Positions 23,301-33,349 of a DNA stretch of 64,000 nucleotides are shown one piece after another. The stretch's first letter is position 1, and the number at the start of each line of letters is the position of its first letter. The stretch covers positions 1 to 64,000 of the forward strand of contig JAFKAC010000133.1 in the NCBI GenBank assembly GCA_025766275.1, written 5' to 3'. The position numbers were made by a program, and so were the translations under genes. This DNA comes from Lactarius indigo (lineage: Eukaryota > Basidiomycota > Agaricomycetes > Russulales > Russulaceae). A model generated the notes under the pieces. It saw nothing but the letters and a program-made list of their open reading frames with translations, was not told the DNA's origin and did not search any database.

Positions 23301-25832
23301 CGGTGTCGTGGTCAGGGCATCTTGACAGGGCATCAGCATGGTTTTGGGGTCCAGGTTTGTGGTGAAGTTTGATGTGATAGTCTGCAAGTCTGGGGATGTA
23401 GCGCGCCACTCTCCTATTGATTTGTCGAGGGTGGCGATAATATTCTAGGTTTTTGTGGTCTGTAAACACTGTGATTTCGTGGGGGGACCCTAAAAGAAGG
23501 TGTCTCCAGTGTTCCAGTCCTCTGATTACTGCCAGGAGTTCCCTGTCATGGATGTCATAGTTGCGCTCCGCTTCTGAAAATGATTTGGAGAAGTATCCCA
23601 CAGCTTGTGGTTTGTTTCAGCTGTCTCTTTGTGTTAAGATTGCCCCTGTGGCAAAAGCGGAGGCATCTACTTCTAGTTCGAAAGGTTTGTCCATATCTGG
23701 TTGGCATAAGATGGGGTCTTTGCACACAAGCGTGATGAGAGCTTCTAAGGCTTCTGCTGCTTCCTTTGTCCATCTGAAGGGTCCTTCTGACGTCTTTATT
23801 GTGTCCGTGATGGGTCTTGCTAAGTGAGCGAAGTTGGGGATGAAGGGTCGCTGATAACTTAGTGTTCCCAACACGCTTCTTGCTTGTTTGACTGACTTGA
23901 TGTCTCTTGGCCAGTCTTTTAGTCCTTCTACCTTCTTTGGGTCAATTTTGATTTGAGACCCATCGATGACAATGCCTAGGTAGTGGATCTTTCTTTGTTC
24001 GAACACGCATTTCGACGCTTTAAGGAAATAAGATTCCTTTTCACAGATTTCCAAGAACTCATGTACAATTTGTCTGTGGCGTTCTGTATCTTCTTCTGTG
24101 GCTATCAGGACATCGTCCATGTACACAAATAGCTCTCTTGGGTATTTGTCCATAAGTGGTCGAAGTATTCTGCTCATGGTTCTTGCAAAGGTGGCTGGTG
24201 CATTTGTGAGGCCAAAGGTCATGACTCAAGGGATGAACAGCCCCCTTGGTGTCTTGAAGGCTGCCTTCCACTGGTCTTCCTCTTTTATGTGGATGTTATG
24301 GTACCCCCATCTAATATCGAACTTTGAGAACAGTGTTTTCCCATTTAAGTTGGTCAGGATGTTGGAGATGAGAGGTAGTGGGTAAGTGTCTTTTATTGTC
24401 CAGGTGTTTAGGGGTCTGTAGTCCAGGATAGGGCGCAACCCTCCATGTTACGCCCTAGCAGGGGCGTGGGTTCTAAAGGTTCTGAGTCACACAAGTATCA
24501 AGCGAAGACCTCTGTTGTCTTATTGCTATGAAATACGAGTGGTAAAAGTGTGGCACAAGGTGCAGCACTACTCTGTAATGTAGGACTCCTCGTCCGAAGT
24601 GTCTAACACTTCTCTACACTTGATCTTGCTAGTGCACAGAGTTTAACAGGTGTAACGCGTTGATATAGTTCAACTGCAAAGACTTCGAAGTGTCCTGATT
24701 AGGGACTGAGGTAGGGGATGCACAAGAAGAGAGGGATAAGGCGGGGTCACACCAAAGTACAGAGGCAAGGTTGCTAGATTGCAAACGAAGCCAAGTCTGG
24801 CTTCCTATGGTCTATGGTACAGGTTTATATAGGACAGGGTTCCAAACAACATGAACACAAGTCCACACAATATCAAAGAGGCTAAACGGAGTAAACAGAA
24901 GTTTGGATCAAAGAAACAGCGCCACTAGTAACAGTAGCTCCTTTGGTAACAAAGTATAGTACAGAAGGGGAAAGGCAGGGTGGAGACATACTGTGACTTA
25001 GGTCCGAAGCGTTGGATCATAACACTCCATCTGTTTTCTTTCTGAAGAAGAAGGAGGAAGCGTAGGGGGAGCTTCCTTCATAAATGTATCCTTTTGCTAT
25101 GTTTTCGTCAAGATATGCCTTCAACTCCTTGTCTTCTTCTGGAGTCAAGGGGTAGATTTTGCAGTTGATCTTGTTGGGTGCATCTGGTCGCAATGTGATG
25201 GGATGGTCTTCTTCTCTTTCTGGGGGAAAGCGCTGTGCTTCTTCGTCTGAGAATACTTTGTTGTGGCGCTGGTATTCTTCTGGGATTGCAGTTTCTTTTA
25301 CTGGGTCAAAGGTTGTTTTGGTTGCTGCCGCTTTCGCTTCTTGGTGTCGCTTTCTTCGGAAGCGGTACCCTCCTGTCAGGATGGTGACGGCTTCTCCTTT
25401 CAGCTCTTGTTTCTTCCAGTCTATGTCTGGGTTTTCGTGTTCAAACCAGGGGTATCCAAAGATCATTCTGTCTTCCCCTAGGCTGGTTACGAAAAACTGG
25501 AAAGGAGTTTCTTCTTCTCCTCTTTTTATCCATAGCTGGCATGTTTCTGTCATGGTGCCATCTTTGTTTAGCGATCCATCTACATTCCGGACCAATCTGG
25601 GTGGTTTCAGAGGAGTGGTTCCTAGTCCAAGTTTTTGGATTAGGTTTCGGTCGATTAGGTTGTCTGTTGCACCGCTGTCCAGCAGCACATTTATACAAGC
25701 TTCTTTGTAGTAAAGGCGAACGAGGACTTTGATTGTCATAGCACTATCGCGAACACTATACATTGAATTGGCCTCCCTGTCAGCTCTCACAGGTCGGCAT
25801 CGCAAAAATCCTGATCTAAGGCATAGTAGCAT
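20338..25832 (-). pseudogene. Gypsy-1 pol: protease, reverse transcriptase, RNase H, integrase, chromodomain, extension, zinc knuckles
   Basis: Pol overlaps the gag end (25787-25832) in the -1 frame. Domains in order: aspartic protease (VLLDSGATDNLID), reverse transcriptase (LRPILDYRPLN, then FVYMDDVLIA), RNase H (FELEVDASAFATGAILTQRD, then YDIHDRELLAVIRGLEHW), HHCC zinc region (HPGITKT...CATCQSNK), integrase core (ALDFITKLPQSEDND, VISDRDPRFT, STAYHPQTDGQSERTNQW), chromodomain (WEVEKILETRCHRNQLQFL, KWKGYSDAHNSWEPEKN), and a long extension with RYVHFLIPDDTDP. Four CCHC/CCCH-like knuckles then follow (CYRCQSEDHLSFAC, CWRCSSTDHFPYQC, CGKCFTSNSHEEIKC, CRKCGAHGPFNF). It is disrupted by a solo LTR (24446-25024) and by TGA at 24226, 23617 and 21019. 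Confidence 0.9.
24446..25024 (-). mobile_element. Solo LTR of the gypsy-1 family inserted in gypsy-1 reverse transcriptase
   Basis: This is a 579-bp copy of the gypsy-1 LTR with its own 5-bp duplication CTCCA (24441-24445 and 25025-25029). The reverse transcriptase frame is cut between KKTDG and LRPILDYRPLN. A second element of the same family must have landed here and later lost its body by LTR-LTR recombination. Confidence 0.93.
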
Positions 25833-27064
25833 CTCTTTTCATCCTCAGTCATGCCTTGGACGAGTGCATGGGCTTGTCGGACTTTATCTTCGGTTGTGGT
25901 AGCAGCCACTGATGAGGTGCTTGCTTCTGGGGTGTATGGGGGTGCAGTGTCCGCTTCTTGAGTGTCTGTGGCTCTGGCTTTGGTTTGGTTGGTGGTGTTT
26001 TGTCGTTGACAGTTCCTAGCCATGTGTCCTTGCTGTCTGCATTTGAAGCAGCATCCTTCTTTCATGAGGGCTTTCTTTTCTTCTTCAGTAAGCTTCTTAA
26101 AGGGGGTAGAGGTGGTGGCATCTACATCCATCGCATTTGGGTCTCACTTTGGTCGTCCTTGGTGGACATTCTGGGTTGGCCCTGGGTTTCTATTCCCTGG
26201 TCTGGCTTTTAGCAGCTTCCAGCGTTGGTGTTCTGCTCTGGCAGCGGTTTGCCACTCGTCCATGGTGTTTGGGATGGTGGTTCGCATAAGGCAAGCACGA
26301 TACAGTCCTGTGGGTAGTCCTCTTTTGAAGAATTCTACCGTTCCAGGGGCATCTCTTGCCCATCCTGCTATTCCTGCAAGGTGTTCGAAGTCGAGGATGT
26401 AACTGTCCAATGCTCCGCCCTGCATCGTTAAACTGATGAGCTTCTGATAGGCTCTTTCTTTGTTTAGAGTGTCGGTCCAGTCTCTGTCGAAGGTGTCGAG
26501 AAAACCATCCCAAAGATCTTTGCTGTTTTTGGTGAGGGCTTTGGTGGGGTCTGCTAGTGCCACTTCCATGTCATCTTTGGTTTGGTTGACCCACAGCTGT
26601 ACACCGGGTCCTTTGAACATTGTAAGGGCGAATAGTACCCGTGCATAAGGTTCTTTGATGAGTTCATTCTCGCTATTTAACTTGATGTATCGTAGTAGTT
26701 CTCTTTTGAACTGACCACTCTCTGTTCTATCTCCGGTGAACGGAGTAGGGGGTGCTCCTTTGAGTCCTCCTGAGCTCATTGTTGGTGTTCCTCCTGTTCC
26801 AGTGCTTGAGCTGGTACCTGTGCCAGTGCCTGTGGCGTTTATGGCTGACATGATAAGTGTTGGCTGTGGTGTGATGGGGATCTGGGGTGGTTCGACTGGG
26901 GAGGGCAATCTGATTGGTGGTAGTGGGGCTGGGAATCCTTCTTCCGCTGGGGATGGTTCTATCCAGATAGGGATAGTGGGGCTGGCTTGTGACAAAGCTT
27001 GTGTGGGTACTGTGATGTCTAGGCGGTGTTCTGAGGAGTGGGATAGTTCTGAGTGTAATTCCAC
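25787..27064 (-). pseudogene. Gypsy-1 gag with CCHC zinc knuckle
   Basis: After a Thr/Gly/Ser-rich linker (TGTGTGTSSSTGTGG) comes the capsid-like helical region (LKGAPPTPFTGDRTESGQFK, WDGFLDTFDRDW, MDEWQTAARAEHQRWKLL). An in-frame TGA lies at 26144-26146 in RPK*DPNAMDVD; CGA there would restore Arg. The zinc knuckle CFKCRQQGHMARNC then follows, with the gag stop at 25787. The same frame is open upstream to about 27478 but is closed by TAG at 27254, so the true N terminus is unclear. Pol follows in the -1 frame; a run of five T lies in the overlap but no textbook slippery heptamer. Confidence 0.82.
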
Positions 27065-27686
27065 TTCGTCTAAGCTGGGTTCTTCTGATGATGAGTCTTG
27101 TTGTAGTCCGTATGTTCCCCTAGTGTTTCTTGGTGTTGAGGATGATTGTTGTGTGGGCGTTTCTGGGTTCTGTTCGTCTTCTTCGTTCCACCAGCCTAGT
27201 CCTTCAGCAAATCTGTGTGGTGTGATGTTTATGGCTCTGGTGTGGTATGTATTCTAAAAGTATCGGAGGATGTACCAGTTGTTGTTGATGAATTCCACTG
27301 GTCTGAGTTCGCCTTTGATGAGGCACTTGTAACAAGGTGGTCTGCCTGATGTTGTGGCCCAGCGAGCTCCTTTTCCTAGTTGACTGCTTTTAACGTGGTG
27401 TGGGAGGTCGTCTTGTGTTCTGGTTGTGACTGGGGTCCAATCGTTGTCTGATTCAAAGGTGACACTGATGCTAGCCACGATTGTGGTCTGTCTTGGGTGC
27501 TGATTTGTGTAAGGGGATGGCTGAAGCGGCCTCTTGTGTCAGGGAGGATCCGTTGCCCGGCTATGCCATCGTTTCTGGGTTCTGTGGAGTGTCTGATTGT
27601 TGGCTGATGCGTCCTCTTGGATCGTCGCCCACTCTGCCATGTGGCAGTAGTGTCTTGGGTGTGTTGGGAGTTGTAGACTTGGCTTA

Positions 27687-28265
27687 TGTTACGCCCTAGC
27701 AGGGGCGTGGGTTCTAAAGGTTCTGAATCACACAAGTATCAAGCGAAGACTTCTGTTGTCTTATTGCTATGAAATATGAGTGATAAAAGTGTGGCACAAG
27801 GTGCAGCACTACTCTGTAATGTAGGACTCCTCGTCCGAAGTGTCTAACACTTCTCTACACTTGATCTTGCTAGTGCACAGAGTATAACAGGTGTAACGCG
27901 TTGATATAGTTCAACTGCAAAGACTTCGAAGTGTCCTGGTTAGGGACTGAGGTAGGGGATGCACAAGAAGAGAGGGATAAGGCGAGGTCACACCAAAGTA
28001 CGGAGGCAAGGTTGCTAGATTGCAAACGAAGCCAAGTCTGGCTTCCTACGGTCTATGGTACAGGTTTATATAGGACAGGGTTCCAAACAACATGAACACA
28101 AGTCCACACAATATCAAAGAGACTAAACAGAGTAAACAGAAGTTTGGATCAAAGAAACAGTGCCACTAGTAACAGTAGCTCCTTTGGTAACAAGGTATAG
28201 TACAGAAGGGGGAAGGCAGGGTGGAGACATACTGTGACTTAGGTCCGAAGCGTCGGATCATAACA
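27687..28265 (-). repeat. Gypsy-1 5' LTR
   Basis: 579 bp, same ends as the other two copies, followed on the plus strand by the target duplication CTCAA (28266-28270) and mariner M1 sequence. Confidence 0.93.
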
Positions 28266-28270
28266 CTCAA

Positions 28271-30371
28271 CCTGTTCACACAGGTTATTTGCATCAAAAT
28301 ACCCATCCCGATTCAGACCAGGTTTGAAAAGAATCCTGGCCTGTCTGCTCAAAAAGGTTGGTCAGCACATAGTGAGCCGGAGGGAAAATCACACAGACTC
28401 TTCGCCATCACATAAGCGACCCCAATCAGCAGTGAGGAAGTCGGAAACCATAATGGATTGACCATTTCCTTTTGGCTGTGGGGTGGGTTTATCACCCTTG
28501 TGTGCCCAGCGAGACAGTTGTAAGTCATTCTGAAAAAACATAGACTCATCATGGGTGACAAGGATAAGGCGGAAGCGACCATGGGCCTCGGGAACAGGGA
28601 AACCCTTTGGAAGTGGAAGCAGATTGCCATTGTCATCCCATATATGGAAGCGCTTTTCGTATCCCTTCCACCTTTCAACAAAAGCCTTGCGATAGTTGAC
28701 AACATCTTCACGTTCATGCCCATCTGTGTACATGCCCTTTTGAGGCTGGCCATACTGCCAGTTGAGCCTCGAGAGCCAGCGATGTGCGGTGCTTTCGGAA
28801 ATTGTCGGCTTTGTAATCCCAGACCGCGAGAAAATATCTTGCAGCTCTGGGGTGGACACAATGTCGACGACATTGGTGGCAGAGACACGCCCACTCTTCG
28901 TGCGCTCCAATAGACAAAGCTGAAGGGTTTGTTTTACGTCCTCGTCCTCAAGAACTGACCGGCCCTGGCCATAGTGATACGAGGGGAGTTCCCCAATTTG
29001 GATGAAGTCGAGGATCCACCAACGCAGATTGCGCACGTGTTTCTCCCCACTTCCCTGGATCCGTGCAATGACCAAGGACGCCCCTCTCCAGGTGTATTGG
29101 AGAGCTGGGTCCAAGTACAAGTTCAGTACGCCAAGCATTCCTGTGAGGCGAGTGCGAAGCAAAATACTGATGCGCACATCTTTGCTCTTGGCTGTGAGCG
29201 CCGTGCAGGCCCATCTGAGCTTTTCATGGTCCTTCCAGAGGTCCAGGGCTCTGTCAAAGGGTGATGTTGGGGTAAGGTAGGTGGGATCTCGACCGCAGCG
29301 CAGGGCCTGAAGGATTTCATTCACAGTATGTGTCGCGTTCCGGACCTCTACCCCCTGACCAGCAGATTTCGCCAAGTCATCGTCACCACTGATATCATCG
29401 CTATTGCCGCCCCCAAAGCCCTTCCCATGGTCATCCCAAGGGCCTTCAAGACCAAGCGTCACCATGCGAGCAACAGCTTGCGACGGGGCCAGATCGCTAT
29501 TCTCGTTGCTGGCCCCCTCCTCGAATTCCGAGGTCTTGCGCGCACTCGATTTGGTGCTAGGTGCGCAGGATTCGTCATTCTCTGTAAGTTCATCACTTTC
29601 TTCATCATTAGGCCCACCAGTCGCAAAAGACTTGGATGCTGTGGAGGGTGCAGAGCCCTTGCTGCACCAATCAAATTCACGCGCATTGGCACCTGATTCT
29701 GGCTCGGATTCAGGTGAGTCTTCTTCTTCTTCTTCCTCTGCCAGCGCCCTGACCCTCGATACGACGGAAACAGTGTGCCTCGGCGACTCGGAGGGCACAA
29801 GGACTTTGCTGCGCCAATGGACTTTGCACGCGTCGGCACTCGGTTCGGGCTCAGATTCAGGTGAGCTTTCTTCTTCCTCCTCTTCCAGTGCCATACTGAC
29901 TCTCCCTCCGGTTGTTCCAGGTACGGAAAGGACAGGGTGTGCTGGTGTCCCAGCGGGTGTAGAGCCGCTGCGCCAGTCGACCGCGTGCATATCGGAATCT
30001 GAGTCGGCACTTTTGGTGTGCACCTCTTGTGCCCCGGCTTCCTCCCTCTCGCTCTTCTTCAAGGCCGTGAACGATGTGATGTCAAGAAACCCTTGTGAGG
30101 CAAGGGCCTTCCGAGCCTTTTCACGGTGGTATTGGGACTTTTTGGAGTTGCCAAGGTAAGTCTTCGGTGTCTTTCGCTTTTTTTGCTTTTCTTCATCTTT
30201 CTTTATTTGAACAGCAAGGCGCTGTGCTTCTTGCAGCACAGATGCAAAGTGTTCGATATTGGTCTGCATGGGACCATCGACAGGATCATCGTGATCAGTG
30301 TCGCTGCTCCCGGTTTCGACAACTCGGTAAGGCCCATCTTCATCCATCCCAATGATCATGGGTGTGCTCAT
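28271..30371 (-). pseudogene. Mariner-like DDE transposase, N-terminal two thirds (M1)
   Basis: The ATG is at 30371. Regions in order: an acidic/coiled N terminus with a Lys-rich stretch (KKDEEKQKKRKTPK), a long acidic Ser-rich linker, a helix-turn-helix-like part (ITKPTISESTAHRWLSRLNW), then the first catalytic block HGRFRLILVTHDESMFFQND and GQSIMVSDFLTADWGRL. A probable intron near 28,330-28,380 leads to ARILFKPGLNRDGYFDANNL. Gypsy-1 interrupts the gene at 28270; the rest is at 16493-17342. It is a fungal IS630/Tc1-mariner-type cut-and-paste transposase. The gene is broken only by the retrotransposon insertion, as far as I can see. Plus-strand open frames over this region are shadows. Confidence 0.8.
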
Positions 30372-31239
30372 TTCTCCGTCAGCCTCAGGGAAAGGGCTGT
30401 CGTCTTCAAGGTGTGATACACTCTCTATTTTTTATATCGTCTGTTAATCGATCTTTGACGACTTGTTTGCAAACCCACCTTCGATATTCCCATCTCCCCG
30501 ATTGTCTGCCTTTTTTCTTTGTGCAAGTTCCAATGTTCTGATACGGGTGTGCTGTCGTCTAGATTTCCGCCCCATTACTGTATTATGTTGTAGTTTTAGA
30601 CACAATACATTGTCTTCATGCCTGAACCCGCATACACACACGCACATTTTTGATCACGTGACTGATTACATAACCTGGACAAATCTCACCGCTCGTTTTC
30701 ACAAAGTGCGTAGATTGACTCAATAATAATAAAAACACAAATTTCCGATAAAAAACTTGCAAGGCTAATTACTCCATCAGTTTTGAGAATACAGGAAATA
30801 TATTCTGTTCCAGCTGTAGCTACAGTTATGTACTTTAATGCTAACACAGTAGATTTTCGAATTTTGAGGATGTGGAGGAGTAATTAGGACGGCGAGGAGA
30901 AGGGCACCCTGCTTATATAAGGGGTGCCCGTTCCTAATGACTTCTACCTTAGTGCAGTAGGTTACAGCATACAGAACATGGTCTAATGACGAAACCCATC
31001 CAATGGCACGTGAGGAGGACTCGTTCGTTGAATGTACCAGGTGGCATGTGCTCATTGGGGCCATCTTCAACTGGTCCAAAAAATCGCAAAATTTCGTTCG
31101 CCTGCCTGCCGCACTCAGCAACCACAAGGGTCGACGATGAGGCCGGCGAGCCTAATCCCGGCCCGTCCACCCGTCGTGTCAGGCTCACGTTGCATTGACT
31201 CGCTCCGACCACCGACCCATGACCAGTATGACCACCACT

Positions 31240-32975
31240 ATTGACGGCTCAGCGCTCAGCGCCCGCGCTCGAGACACTCCTCGCGTTTCTACCTTATGCT
31301 CTCATACAAGCAGAATCTGTTTTTTTTAAAATCAAATGTCTGGGTCCCATGTCATTGCTTGCTAACTTATGTCGGTCTTCCCAGCAGAACGGTCCCACTC
31401 GCATGGTCCTCAGAATCCTCTTGGCCCGCCTCGCCATTTGTACCTTTCTTCAGTCCCGTACCCGACCCACATTTAACGTCACAGGAGGTCGACGAACTCG
31501 TGGGTGAATGGACACTAGACCCCCAGGTTCCTGCTCACTCTAGAAGAACAATCCAACCTCGCGTCCATACCCGTCGTCTCCGGTGCAAATGGGCCTAGAC
31601 CGAAACTCGCCAATACGGGCAAGCAAGTTGTTTTCAGTCTTTACAGCTTCACGGGTCTCGCTGGCAACGAAACTATTAAAGCGCGCGCGATAGAGAACCT
31701 CCGAAATATGGTGTCGATAGCTGTGGTCCTCCCGGATTCTATGGTACAATTGGTGCGTTCCTATTCTATCAATGCACTCTTTGATAAATGATTTCGGTTT
31801 GCAGGTGTCCAGATGGACTTTGAGCGTGACATCACAGACTTCCTCGGCACAGAGGCCTCTAATTTGTACTCGCAGGGATTCTCAACAATACTTTGCGTGA
31901 TCTCCGTCTTTGCAAAGTGTGGCGACATCACCGTTACCGACCGGAGTATCATTTTTGCTGTACAGAGGGGCTTGCAAATTTCGCATTCTACCGTTCGTCG
32001 GTTCGATCACAAGGATTTGAAGAGCCTCGCAGGTGTACTCATGAGCGTTTAAAAAGAACGTCGGAAACGTCGCGGACCACTTACAAGACGATTTATCGTC
32101 ACTGGGGGTACCTTTGAGAGGGACGCTGCCATGGTTGATCTACCAAAGCTCGTAAGTTATGCGTGATCAGAGATAGTACAGTCGCATTCTGACTGAGTGA
32201 ATAGATCGAGTTAAACACAAGTACAGGTGCCGTCTTATTCTTGATGAGAGCATCTCCTTTGGCACGGTGGGACGAACCAGACGCGGTTTTACGGAACTCT
32301 ATAACGTCCCCGTATGCGATTCCTTTGTTTTGCTTCGCATTGTGTATATTCAACTCAACCGCAAAGGCCACGCAAATAGACATGATCGTCGGATCGGTCG
32401 CCAACGGGCTCAATTTGTCAGGCGGATTCTGCGTCAGCTCGCGTATCGTCGTGGATCACCAGCGCATCAATGGGACATCCTTCGTCTTTTCTGCAGCGAT
32501 CCTGGCACCCCTTGCTATCTCCGCGTCAGAGGGTATCAACATCCCACGGAACACGCCATTGATTCCCAGCACGATGCAACTGAAAAAACATGCGCGCGGT
32601 CCGGGCCGTTATTGACCGGGTCGACGCAATCACGACCCCCTCGTATCCCGCTTTGCCGGTCATCCACATCCACGTTCTGGGACGCCATCCACACCCGCAC
32701 CTGCGAAGCCGTTGAACCCTACCACCCCTGCGCCACGCGACGCGCTTTCGTTCGACATAGCCAGTGAGGAGCGCCTGCTGTAGGATATTGTGGATGAGAC
32801 GCTCGCGCAAGGCGTGTGGATCACGCGCGCCCGGCGTCTGCGCGGACAGGAGTTCGTCGAGGCGCGTCCGAGCATCCGGCTCGCCATTACGGCTGCGCTG
32901 TTGCGTATGGAGTGCGAGCGCGCTGCTAACGTCATCAAGGCTGCCATCGTGAAGGTGCTCACGAAGCATAAATAA
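31240..32975 (+). pseudogene. Serine palmitoyltransferase subunit 1 (LCB1-like) pseudogene
   Basis: Pieces in different frames line up in order with LCB1, the long-chain-base synthase subunit of the endoplasmic reticulum. They are the N-terminal membrane part and linker (LLQSRT-like and QEVDELVGEWT), LASIPVVSGANGPRPKLANT, FTGLAGNETIKARAIENL, MDFERDITDFLGTEASNLYS, QGLQISHSTVRRFDHKDLKS, SVANGLNLSGGFCVSSRIVV, HQRINGTSFVFSAAILAPLA, and the C terminus LAQGVWITRARRLRGQEFVE plus RPSIRLAITAALLRM. It is broken by a TAA near 32050 and several frameshifts, so no functional protein can result. LCB1 lacks the catalytic lysine even when intact; it pairs with LCB2. A functional copy must exist elsewhere, since sphingolipid synthesis is essential. 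It abuts the right end of M1. Confidence 0.85.
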
Positions 32976-33349
32976 GTGCGCCTTTTACTAATCTCCCCTT
33001 ATGCCTTTGCCTTATTTTCTCCTACCCTTTACGGTTTATATCACCTCAAGTAGAGTGGTGTCTCCATTACAGTAATGCATGCAGCGTCAGTTAGGACACA
33101 TTGAACGTCTGTCACCAAGTTGTATGAACCGTGGTCGGCACGTAAGTTTCGCATCTCCGATGGGGCCATCATTCTGAGGGTATATACTGTATAGTTCATG
33201 GCATATCGACGACATGGGGGGGGGTTACTCTGCGAGGTTCATCAACTCAGCAGCGCCAAATCTGGCTTCATTTAGTAGTTTTATCATACAAAGATTCCTT
33301 ATTAGATTTCTACATATCGGTAACTGAAACGTGAACACATACGCAAAGG
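32976..33349. other. Intergenic, convergent 3' regions
   Basis: AT-rich trailer between the LCB1 relic and the NLR stop codon. It includes a run of nine or more G near 33217. No gene is seen. Confidence 0.5.

Larger units (their letters stand above)
17348..28265 (-). mobile_element. Gypsy-1: full-length chromodomain LTR retrotransposon (reverse orientation), itself twice invaded
   Basis: LTRs of about 578 bp (17348-17925 and 27687-28265) start TGTTACGCCC and end GGATCATAACA on the plus strand. The 5-bp duplication CTCAA flanks the element. Read on the minus strand, the order is 5' LTR (27687-28265), gag (CCHC), protease, reverse transcriptase, RNase H, integrase, chromodomain, a conserved C-terminal extension, zinc knuckles, a purine-rich tract (AGAGAGGGGCTCA, 17926-17938) and the 3' LTR (17348-17925). 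A solo LTR of the same family sits in the reverse transcriptase (24446-25024) and a non-autonomous TIR element sits after the last codon (17953-20336). I see no canonical TGG primer-binding site next to the 5' LTR. Four in-frame TGA codons and one TAG disable it. Confidence 0.92.
16340..30949 (-). mobile_element. Tc1/mariner-like transposon M1, split by gypsy-1
   Basis: Inverted ends AGGTAGAAGTCACTAGGAAC at 16340 and its reverse complement ending at 30949 are bounded by TA on both sides (16338-16339, 30950-30951), the usual mariner target. The element's own DNA is 16340-17347 plus 28271-30949, about 3.7 kb. The gypsy-1 retrotransposon (17348-28265) sits between, with target duplication CTCAA (17343-17347 and 28266-28270). 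The transposase gene runs on the minus strand. A second copy, M2, starts at 63190 in the opposite orientation and is nearly identical over the shared 800 bp. M1 looks like the site of a large inversion. Confidence 0.9.
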
